In this document: positions 24,897 to 36,300 of the stretch, one piece after another | Layout of the letters: every line of letters starts with the position of its first letter | Numbering within the stretch: the stretch's first letter is position 1 | From: Streptosporangium carneum | GTDB taxonomy: Bacteria > Actinomycetota > Actinomycetes > Streptosporangiales > Streptosporangiaceae | Assembly (NCBI RefSeq): GCF_027922005.1 | Contig: NZ_BSEV01000009.1 | Span: 208,860 to 272,859 of the forward strand | DNA: 64,000 bases | Reading direction: 5' to 3' | Made by a program: the position numbers and the translations under genes | The notes under the pieces: generated by a model | What the model was told of the DNA's origin: nothing | Databases searched by the model: none | Seen by the model: the letters and a program-made list of their open reading frames with translations, nothing else

Positions 24897-26144
24897 TCAG
24901 TTAGGTTCAACGGGCGGCTTGACCTGGTCGTTCCCCGCGCCGATCTGCGGCAGGAGCTGGGCCAGGAGCATAGTGGACAGTGTGGAGGTCTCGCCGGAGG
25001 CGCCGCCGGTGCGGACGACGACGGGACGCGGGGCGTTCTCGGCGAGCCTGGCGCCCACGTCCAGGCGGCGGCGGGCCAGCTCGTACTGGAGCACGGCGCG
25101 GTTGTCGCGGTAGGAGTCGGCCAGCCTGCGCAGCCCCTTGGCCTCGTTCTCCGCCGAGGTGAGCTCGGCCCTGCCCTTGGCCTCGATCTCCCAACGCACC
25201 CGCTGCGCCTCGGTCTCGTGCTCCTCCAGCATCCGGGCGACGTCCTTGCGCGCGGTGTTGGCGGCGGCCCTGACCTCGACGATGCGGGCGTCCCTCGTCT
25301 TCTTCGCCCGCTCGATCTCCATGAGCAGGGTGTCGATCCGGCGCTTGCGGGTCAGCTCCCACTCCCGCTCGAAGGCCGACAGTTCCTTGGCGACCTTCTC
25401 ACGGGTCGCCAGGTGCTGCTGGTACTGGTCGGGCAGCTGCACGTCGGGGATGTTGGCGCCGGTGATGCGCACGCCGTACCTGCCGAGCTGGCGGGTCAGC
25501 AGCTCCTGCATGTCGCCCACGTCGGAGCCGCGCAGGTCGTAGGCCCGCTCGGTGTGGACCCTGCGGCTGCGCTGACGGATGGCGTCCTGTACGGCGCTGC
25601 TGAGCACGAGGTCGAAGTTGCCCGCGCCGATCGTCCTGACGAAGGCGACCGGATCGACGATGCGGAACTTCAGGAAGAACTCGATCGACTTCAGCGGCAC
25701 GTTCTCCGCGGTCGGGCAGGCCACGATCGGGGCGGAGTAGGGGATCTCGGTCGAGGTGTCGACGACCGCGTCGACCCGGTCCCACGGCAGCCACAGGTAG
25801 TGGCGGCCAGGCGGCAGCGTGCCGACGATCGCCCCCCACCGGCTGCGCACGCCGGTCGTGCCCTCCTCGATCTCGATGATGGCCCGGCGCCACAGCCAGA
25901 CCAGCGCCGCGAGCAGCGACAGCACGGCGCCGACCGCGGCCAGGGCGGCCAGGGCCCCGCCGCCCAGCAGCGCCGTGCCCGCGAGGTAGAGCGCCAGCAG
26001 CAACAGCGCCACCCAGGCGAAACCCCTGCGGTCCTTGGGGATGACGACCGGGACGAGCTGGCCCGACTCCCCGCCGCGCAGCAGCTGGCGGATCTCCGAC
26101 CACGAGGCCAGGGATTCCTTGATCTTGGAGAACTCTCGGCTCAT
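24897..26144 (-). CDS. SPFH/Band-7 domain membrane protein (second of a pair)
   Basis: A 415-residue protein. About 45 cytosolic residues precede a long hydrophobic hairpin (about 45-88), then the SPFH domain (IEIEEGTTGVRSRWGAIVGT through IRITGANIPDVQLPDQYQQH-like region, about 90-270), a highly charged coiled coil (about 270-370, rich in Arg/Glu/Ala) and a tail with LSTMLLAQLLPQIG. The architecture is that of flotillin/stomatin-like microdomain scaffolds. ATG 26144 begins 1 nt after the upstream SPFH stop, so the two are coupled; Spo0M follows. Confidence 0.82.
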   Translation of the reverse strand: MSREFSKIKESLASWSEIRQLLRGGESGQLVPVVIPKDRRGFAWVALLLLALYLAGTALLGGGALAALAAVGAVLSLLAALVWLWRRAIIEIEEGTTGVRSRWGAIVGTLPPGRHYLWLPWDRVDAVVDTSTEIPYSAPIVACPTAENVPLKSIEFFLKFRIVDPVAFVRTIGAGNFDLVLSSAVQDAIRQRSRRVHTERAYDLRGSDVGDMQELLTRQLGRYGVRITGANIPDVQLPDQYQQHLATREKVAKELSAFEREWELTRKRRIDTLLMEIERAKKTRDARIVEVRAAANTARKDVARMLEEHETEAQRVRWEIEAKGRAELTSAENEAKGLRRLADSYRDNRAVLQYELARRRLDVGARLAENAPRPVVVRTGGASGETSTLSTMLLAQLLPQIGAGNDQVKPPVEPN

Positions 26145-26145
26145 C

Positions 26146-27816
26146 TCAGACGTCTTCCTGCGCGACGGGTGCGGCCGTTCCCGCGGGTTCCGCGGGTCGG
26201 ATGGTCCTGGTGGCCGAGGGGAGGCCGGCGACCGGGGCGTCCTGCCGGCCCCGTCCGGTCTCCGCGGTCTCGCCGCTGTCCGCGACGGGGTTGAGCAGGG
26301 CGGAGATCTCGGCCTCCCGGCCCTCGACCCGCCTGCCGATCTCGGTGATCCTGGCCCTGATCGCCGCCATGTCCGACTCGGAGAACAGCTGTGTCTCACG
26401 GCTGCCGACGAGCTGCCTGGCCAGGGCGAGCAGGTCGATGTCCGTGCTCTCGCCGACCTGCACCACGCGGGGCAGATGGGCGGCCACGGCCTCGAGCTTG
26501 TCGAGCAGGTCCTGCTGGAAGCGGTAGTCCAGGATCTCCGGCGCCTCGGCCGCGCTCAGCGCCCTGATGTCCAGAGCCTGGGCCTCCAGCAGCGCCGCGT
26601 TGGCCTTCGCGGTCGACTCCGCCTCGACCAGCCGCTGGCTCGCCTGGGCCTTGGCCTGGTGGGAGGCGCGCTCCAGCGCCGTGTCCATCCGCGCCTGGTA
26701 TCCGGCGATCTCGGCGTGGATGGCCGACAGCTGCTCCTGCAGCCCGGCGAGCTCCTTGACCAGGTCTCCCTCGTTCTGCTCCTTGCGCAGCAGCAACTCG
26801 TACTCGTAGGTGTACGCCTCCTTGGCGACCCGGATCATCTCCGGCGCGGCCAGGTCCATCCGGTACTCCTGGCTGGACGGCTCCGCGTGGGTGATGTTCA
26901 CGTCGGTGAGCCGTACCGCGGGCAGGAACTGCTGGTTGAGGCTGTCCAGCATGCCGAGGGTGCTCTCGCCGACCAGGTCGTAGATGTCCTCGGCGCGCTG
27001 GGCGTAGATGAGGGAGCGGGTCACCTCGCTGATCGCGTTCTGCAGCTTGGCCTGGAAACCGCTGACCGAGCCGAGCACGAAGATGAACTCCGCCGGGTCC
27101 TCGATCCGGAACTGCAGGAACAGGTCCACGCTGGCCTTGACGCCCTGCTGGGTCGGGGCTTCGCGGATGGGCGCGTTGAAGGGGTACTCGCGGGTGGTGT
27201 TGACGATGTAGCTGACCCGCTTCCACGGGTTCAGCAGCGTCACCCGCCCGGGCTCCGCGATCTGCACGAGCTTGCCGAACTTGGTGATCAGCGCCTTGCA
27301 GCCCTCCGGCACCATGACCACGCTCCGCCGCCACCACAGGAACGCCGCGGCCAGCACCAGAACGGCCCAGTAGTGCGGCCCGAAGAGCACCCGCGCGCTC
27401 TCGGGCAGGCCCGTGGCGACCAGGCCGACCAGGCCCAGTCCCGCCAGCACGACCAGGGGGACGACGATCCGCGCCGTGGTGCCCTTGGGGATCACCACGG
27501 GGGAGATGACGTGGACCGCCTCGCCGTTCTGGCCGTCACCGGTGAAACTGCGGTTGACGATCTCCCCGGCCTCGTTCAGCGAGGCGCTACGGGCCTCGAT
27601 GAGCGTGCCGACGGACACGCCCTGCTCGCGTGCGGCCAGGAAGTCCGCGGGGTTGAGCGCGAACCCCTTCTCACCCACCTGACCGGACACCTGATTGGCG
27701 ATCTGACCGGCGACCTGCCCAGCGACCTGTCCGGCGATCTGGCGTAGATCGCCGCCCTGGCCGTACGCCTGGGCGGCGGCCATCGCCGACTGGATGGCCT
27801 CTCTTGGGCGGGACAT
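26146..27816 (-). CDS. SPFH/Band-7 domain membrane protein with GQVA repeat N-terminus (first of a pair)
   Basis: A 556-residue relative of the next gene. The N-terminus has a short repeat (IAGQVAGQVAGQIANQVSGQ, about 27-46). Two hydrophobic segments (about 113-160) precede the SPFH domain (VVMVPEGCKALITKFGKLVQ onward), a coiled coil with KAQASQRLVEAESTAKANAA, and a disordered Pro/Ala tail. ATG 27816 has GGAGG 4 nt upstream; GTG 27819 would touch that site. First gene of the SPFH-SPFH-spo0M operon, transcribed away from uvrB; a BldD-like box lies 40 bp upstream. Confidence 0.8.
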   Translation of the reverse strand: MSRPREAIQSAMAAAQAYGQGGDLRQIAGQVAGQVAGQIANQVSGQVGEKGFALNPADFLAAREQGVSVGTLIEARSASLNEAGEIVNRSFTGDGQNGEAVHVISPVVIPKGTTARIVVPLVVLAGLGLVGLVATGLPESARVLFGPHYWAVLVLAAAFLWWRRSVVMVPEGCKALITKFGKLVQIAEPGRVTLLNPWKRVSYIVNTTREYPFNAPIREAPTQQGVKASVDLFLQFRIEDPAEFIFVLGSVSGFQAKLQNAISEVTRSLIYAQRAEDIYDLVGESTLGMLDSLNQQFLPAVRLTDVNITHAEPSSQEYRMDLAAPEMIRVAKEAYTYEYELLLRKEQNEGDLVKELAGLQEQLSAIHAEIAGYQARMDTALERASHQAKAQASQRLVEAESTAKANAALLEAQALDIRALSAAEAPEILDYRFQQDLLDKLEAVAAHLPRVVQVGESTDIDLLALARQLVGSRETQLFSESDMAAIRARITEIGRRVEGREAEISALLNPVADSGETAETGRGRQDAPVAGLPSATRTIRPAEPAGTAAPVAQEDV

Positions 27817-27855
27817 CACACCTCCGGTGGATCCGTTTGTCGAAAGCCCGATATA

Positions 27856-27868
27856 TCACGCTTGGTGA
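27856..27868. promoter_or_regulatory. BldD-like box upstream of the SPFH-spo0M operon
   Basis: TCACGCTTGGTGA fits 9 of 10 specified positions of the BldD consensus as I recall it (TNACNCWGNGTNA) and is flanked symmetrically (A...T). It is centred about 46 bp before the ATG, overlapping an A/T-rich -10-like TATATC on the minus strand. BldD represses developmental genes in vegetative streptomycetes. Confidence 0.4.
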
Positions 27869-28044
27869 TCGCATGCACGCAATGACAGTAAAGAACATGT
27901 GGCTTGCGGTCTGCTTGACATGCGGTTGAAGGACGTGCACGCCGGGGTGCGGGCGGGAGGCTGGGGCGGGCGGGAGAGAGAACGAGGGGCAGGGGTCGGT
28001 GATCGGGACCGGGAATGTCGGTGGCGCCGCCTACAGTGGTCAGA

Positions 28045-30156
<2,112 letters not shown>

Positions 30157-30211
30157 GCCGAGGTCCGTCGAAACGTCTTCGGGACGGCTCCGGGCGTACG
30201 ACCGTGGTGAT

Positions 30212-30235
30212 CCCCGTCCCCTCGCTGGGGCGGGG
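30212..30235 (+). terminator. Hairpin downstream of uvrB
   Basis: CCCCGTCCCC and GGGGCGGGG pair with one bulged T around TCGCT, about 55 bp after the uvrB stop, between convergent uvrB and the NRPS gene. No T-tract. Confidence 0.45.
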
Positions 30236-30238
30236 CAT

Positions 30239-30318
30239 CGGCGGGTTCCCGGTCCCGTCGGCGGGTTCTCGGCCACCGGTGGGTTCTTGGTCCCGCCGGT
30301 GGGTTCTCGGTCATCGTA
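30239..30318. repeat. Degenerate 20-bp tandem repeats downstream of uvrB
   Basis: Four imperfect copies of GGTGGGTTCTCGGTCCCGCC, with the core GGGTTC recurring at intervals of 20, 18 and 20 bp. They occupy most of the 189-bp gap between convergent uvrB and the NRPS gene. Confidence 0.65.
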
Positions 30319-30345
30319 GGGTCCGGTGCCGTCGGCGGGGGCCGG

Positions 30346-33300
30346 TCACCCGGTGGGGCCGTCCGGCTCCAGTTCGGCCAGCGCCTCCGCCACCAGGTCT
30401 TCCAGCGCCAGCGCCAGCGTCTCCACGGTGGCGTTGGCGAACAGCGTCCGGATCGGCACCTCCACGCCGGTCTCCGCCCGTAGCCGCGACACCAGCCGCA
30501 CGGCCAGCAGCGAGTGACCGCCCAGGGCGAAGAAGTCGTCCAGCGCGCCCACCCGCTCCAGCCCGAGCACCTCGGCCCAGACCTCCGCGACGAGTTCCTC
30601 GGTGTCGGTCCTGGGCGGGACGTGCCCGGCGCCGGCCTGCGGGCCGGGAGCCGGGAGCGCGGCGACGTCGACCTTGCCGGAGACGGTGAGCGGCAGGGTG
30701 TCGAGCCACACCCACGCGTCGGGCACCAGATGCCGGGGCAGGACGGAGGACAGGTGTGCGCGCAGTTCCTCGGCCGTCCCGCCGCCCACGACGTAGGCGG
30801 CCAGCACGTCGCCCCGCGCCACCACGGCCGCGCGGGACACCTTGGGATGGGCGAGCAGCCGTGTCTCGATCTCGCCGGGCTCGATCCGGTGCCCCCGGAC
30901 CTTCACCTGCGCGTCGAGCCGGCCCAGGAACTCGATCCGCCCGTCGGGTCGCAGGCGGGCGCGGTCGCCGCTGCGGTAGAGCCGGGACCCGGGCGGTCCC
31001 GAAGGGTCGGGGAGGAAGCGCTCGGCGGTCTGGCCCGGCCGCCGGTGGTAGCCCAGGGTGATCCCGGGGCCGCCGAGGCACAGCTCACCCGGGGCGCCCG
31101 GCGGGACCGGCCGCCCTGCGGGGTCCAGGATCCACGCCGTGGCACCGCCGATCGGGCGGCCGATGGGCGGCGTCTCGCCGTCCGTTCCGGCGGCGTCCCC
31201 CATGGCGGCGTTCTCCCTGGCCGAGCCGGTCGCGCCCGCCCCGGTCAGCTCGGCCGCCGTGGCGATGACGGTCGCCTCGGTCGGCCCGTAGGTGTTCACC
31301 AGCCGTACCCGGTCGCCGAACCGCTCCCGCCAGCGGGCGACGTGCGTCCCGTGCACCTGCTCCCCGCCGAGGACGACCAGTCGCAGCGACGCGGGCCAGG
31401 CCACCTCGTCGATCGTCTCGACGAGCCGGTGCCAGTAGGCGGTGGGCAGGTCCAGCACCGTGATTTCGTTCCCCCGGGGGGAGGCCAGCAGGTCGGGCAG
31501 GGTCGCGGCCCCGTCCGGCAGCATCACCACGCACGCCCCGGCGGCGAGCGCGGGATAGATCTCCTCGGCGTGGGTGTCGAAGCTCAGCGAGGCGAACTGC
31601 ACCACGCGGTCACCGGGGCCCAGGCCGTAGTGCTCGCGCATCCACGAGACCCGCGCGGCCAGGCCGCCGTGCGTGGCGACCACGCCCTTGGGGACCCCGG
31701 TGGAGCCCGAGGTGTAGATCAGGTAGGCGGCCTCTCCGGGCATGGGGACGCGACCGACGCCGGGGCCGTTCTCGCCGCCGCGGCCCTCCGCCCCGGCCTC
31801 GGCACCGGTTCCCCCGCCGAGCTCCCCGGTCTCCGCCTCGGTTTCCGCTTCAGCCTCGGGTTTCGCTCCGGTGCCGTTCTCCGCCCCGGTCTCCGCTCCG
31901 GCCTCGCTCTCCGTTCCGGCCCCGGTCTCCGCGCCGGTGTCGTCCTCCGTCCCGGCCCACGCTCCGGTCGCGGAACCGCCGTCACCGGCGTCGTCCAGGA
32001 CGACCGTCGGCACGCCGGGCGGAAGCCGTACGGCGTGTCCGGCGGTGGTCACCACGGCCGCCGCGCCGCTGTCGCCGACCAGGAACGCCAGCCGTTCGGC
32101 AGGGTATGCCGGGTCCAGCGGCAGGTAGGCGGCTCCGGCCCGCCACACGGCCAGCAGCGCGGGGACGGTGTCGGCGGTCCGGCCGAGGCAGACGCCCACC
32201 ACGTCGCCGGCGCTCACCCCGCGCTCCCGCAGGAGGGCCGCCAGGGCGGCGACGCGCGCGTCCAGGCCGGCGTAGCTCAGCGTTGACCCGCCGCACTCCA
32301 CCGCCGTCGCGCCGGGATGGAGTCGTACGGCCCGCGCCACCTCCTCGGGCACGCTCACCGTCCCGGCGGGACCGCCGTCGGCCGCGCGGGCGAGCAGGGC
32401 CTCGTCCTCGGCGGTCAGCACCGGCAGCGCCGAGACCGGCGTGTCCGCGAGGGACGGCAGGGCCCGCAGCAGGACCTCGAGACGGCCGGCCATCGCCGCG
32501 ACCGTGGCGGCGGTGAACAGGCCGGTGTCGTAGCCGAAGACCAGGCTCAGGCTGCCGGGACCGCGCCACGCCTCCAGCATCAGGTCGAACTTGGCCTGCG
32601 CGTACCCGTGCTCGAACGGCTCCGCGCTCAGCCCGCCGAACCGTCCGCCGGGGCCGGTGTCCGCGTCCTGGCTGTGCAGGATCATCATCGTCTGGAACAG
32701 CGGGGTCCTGGTCGGGTCGCGTTCGATCTCCAGCGCGGGCAGCAGCCGCTCGAACGGCACCTCCTGGTGCTCCATCGCGCCCAGCACGGTCGTCGCGGTC
32801 CGGGCGAGCAGGTCGCCGAAGGACGGGTCGCCGGAGAGGTCGGCGCGGAGCACGAGCGTGTTGGTGAAGTAGCCGACGACGGGCTCGAGCTCGACCCGGT
32901 CGCGGCCCGCGGTGGGGGAGCCCACCGCGAAGTCGTGCTGTCCCGAGTGGCGCGACAGCAGCACCTGGTAGGCGGCGAGCAACAGCATGAACAGGGTCGC
33001 GCCGCGCGAGCGGGCCAGTTCCTCCAGCCGGGCGGCGAGGTCGCCGGGGATCCGGAGCGGGTGGAAGGCGCCCCCGTGACCGGCCCCGGCCGACCGGGGC
33101 CGGTCGGTGGGCAGGTCCAGGGCGGGCACGCCGGCGAGCCGGTCCCGCCAGTAGGCCAGCGACTCCTCCCCGGCACCCAGCGCCTCCCGCCGCCGCTGCC
33201 ACAGCGCGAAGTCGCCGTACTGGACGGGCGGCTCGGGCAGACCCGCGTCCGTCCCCCGCACCCGCGCGTCGTAGAGCAGGGTCAGCTCCTCGAACATCAC

Positions 33301-36300
33301 GTTGAGCGACCAGCCGTCGCCCAGGATGTGGTGGACCACCCCGCACAGCACATGGTCCCCTGCGCCGAGCGTGAGAAGCGTCCAGCGCAGGGGCGGCGCC
33401 GCCTCCAGGTCCAGGGGGGCGTTGACCCGCGCGGCCGTCGCGGCGCGGGCTTCGGCCTCGCGCCGGTCGGCGGGCAGGTGCGACAGGTCCAGCTCCTCCA
33501 GCGGCACCGGGCCGGGGGGCTCGACCACGGTGCGCGGCAGGCCGTCCTCGTGCGGGAACCGGGTGCGCAGGCTCTCGTGCCGCGCGGCCAGGACGCCCAG
33601 AGCGCCGCGCAGCGCCTCGCGGTCGAGGGGGCCGCGCAGCCGCCGCACGAGGTACATGCTGTAGGAGGCGTCGGCCGGGTCGAGCCGGTGCAGGAACCAC
33701 AGGCGTTCCTGCGCGGCCGACAGCGGCACGACGGCGCCGGGCTCGCGGCGGCGCAGCGGCACGGCCCGCCGCCCGGTGAGCGTCTCGAGGACGGCGGCCA
33801 GGTCGGCCACGGCCGGGCGCAGGAACAGCTCGCGGACCGGCAGGTCGACGCCGAGGGCGTCGCCGAGGCGGGCCACCGTCTTGATGGCGAGCAGCGAGTG
33901 ACCGCCCAGGGTGAAGAAGTCGTCGAGCGCGTCGACGTCGTTCCGCCCGAGCACCTCGGCGAAGGTCGAGGCGACCAGCCGCTCGGCCGGCGTGCGGGGC
34001 GGGGTCGCGGCCCGCTCCCGCCGCGACGGGCCCGGGGCGGGCAGGGCGCGGCGGTCGATCTTGCCGTTGGGGGTCAGCGGCAGCGAGTCCAGCGTCACGA
34101 AGACGGTGGGCGTCATCCAGGACGGCAGCCGCTCGGCGACGGCGGCGCGCAGGTCCTCGGGGGCCGCGTCGCCGACGACGTAGGCGACCAGCAGCTCGTC
34201 ACGGACGGCCACCACGGCCTGGCGCACGCCGGGGTGCTCCTCGACGACGCTCTCGACCTCCCCCAGCTCGATGCGGTGGCCGCGGAGTTTGACCTGGTTG
34301 TCCGAACGGCCGAGGTACTCCAGGGTTCCGTCGGGGTGCCGCCGCACGACGTCGCCGGTCCGGTACAGCCGGGCGCCCGGCGGGCCGAACGGGTCGGGCA
34401 CGAACCGGTCGGCGGTCAGGCCGGGGCGGCGCAGGTAGCCGTCGGCGAGTCCGTCGCCCCCGATGAGCAGCTCACCGGGGGCTCCGGCCGGGGCGAGCTC
34501 GGCGTTGCGGCCCATGACGTGGACCCGGGTGTTGGCGATGGGGCGCCCGATGCGGACCCGGGTGGGGTTCTCCGGGACGTCCCAGGCGGTGGACCAGATG
34601 GTCGTCTCGGTCGGGCCGTACACGTTGATCAGGCGGCGGACCCGGGCGCGCAGCCGTACGGCCTGCGCGAGCGGGAGCGCCTCGCCGCCGACCAGGGCGG
34701 TCAGCCGCTCGTCGTCGAAACCCGCGTCGAGCAGCGGCCACCAGCCCGACGGGGTGGCCTGGACGTGGGTGACGCCGGTGTCGCGGATGAGGCGGGCCAG
34801 CCGGGCGCCGTCCCTGGCGGTCTCGCCGTCGGCGACGACCACGGTGCCGCCGGTGACCAGCGGCAGGTAGAGCTCCAGCGCGGAGATGTCGAAGGACAGT
34901 GAGGTGAGGGCGAGCCAGACCTCGTCGCGGCCCGTCCCGGGAGGAGCGGCGGGAGCGGCGTGTCCAGCGAGGCCGGGACGGTCCTCGTGGCCGGGGTGGT
35001 CCCCGGAGGCGGGACGGTCGCCGGAGGCGGGGAGGTCCCCGTGGCCGGGACGGTCGCCGGGGGCAGGGGTCCCGGGGTCGGCGTCGAGCAGGTCCCGCAT
35101 CGCGACCAGGAAGTTGACCAGCGCGCCGTTGGGCACGACGACGCCCTTCGGCCTGCCGGTGGAACCGGAGGTGTAGAGCACGTACGCGGGGTCGGCCGCC
35201 CGCCGCGCCCTCGCGGGGAATCCCTCCGGAGGCTCGGCGGCGGCGGTCTCCTGATCGACGTCCCCGGCGCCGCCCGGGGCGTCGACCAGGATCACCCGGG
35301 CCCGTCCCGCGGGCAGGTGCCCGGCCAGGGAGCCGTGGGTCAGCAGCAACGCGGGGTCGGCGTCCTGCAGGACCAGCGCGACGCGGGCCGGGGGGTAGTC
35401 GGCGTCGACCGGCAGGTAGGCGGCTCCGGTCTTCATGACCGCCAGCAGGCCGACCACCATGTCGGCCGACCTGGGCAGACTGACCGCCACCAGCTCGCCG
35501 AGGCCCGCGCCGCCCGCGCGCAGACGCGCGGCCAGCCGTTCGGCGGCGGCGTCCAACTCGGCGTAGCGCAGGACGGTGTCCCCGGCGACCACGGCGGGCG
35601 CGTCCGGCGTGGCGCGGGCCCGCTCCTCGAACATCGTCACCATGGCGGGCACGGCGGGAAGCGGCCGGCCGGTCCGGTTGAGGTCCTCGACCAGGACGCG
35701 CCGCTCCTCGCCGCGCGGGGCGAGCAGGTGCGACAGACGCGCCTCCGGCTCCTCCACGAGGCGTTCGAGCAACGTCTGGTAGTCGCGGGCGTACCCGGCG
35801 ACGGTCTCCGCGTCGAACAGGTCGGTGCTGTAGGTGAGCATCATCCGGTGGTCGTCGCCGGCGTTGAAGATCTGCAGCGCCAGGTCGTACGGCGAGGCGT
35901 GGAAACCCGAGTCGGCCATCTCCACGCGGACGCCGGGCAGCGCGAGGTCGGCGTCCCCCATGCTGTGCAGCACGAAGACGGTCTGGAACAGCGGGTTGCG
36001 GCTCAGGTCGCGTGCCGCGTCCGAGCCCTCCAGGGCCCGCTCGGCCGGCACCCGGCGGTGCTGGAAGGCGCCCATCACCTTCCGCCTGGTCTGCCGGAGC
36101 AGGGCCCGGAAGGCCGGGTCGCCCGACAGGTCGCCGCGGAAGACGAGAGTGGTGACGAAGTGGCCGATGACGGCTTCGTACTCCACGCGGTCCCGGGAGG
36201 CCGCCACCGAGCCGACGGACACGTCGTCCGCTCCGCTCCGCCCGGCCAGCAGGAGCTGGTAGGCGGCCAGGAACACCATGAACGGCGTGCAGCGCTCGGC

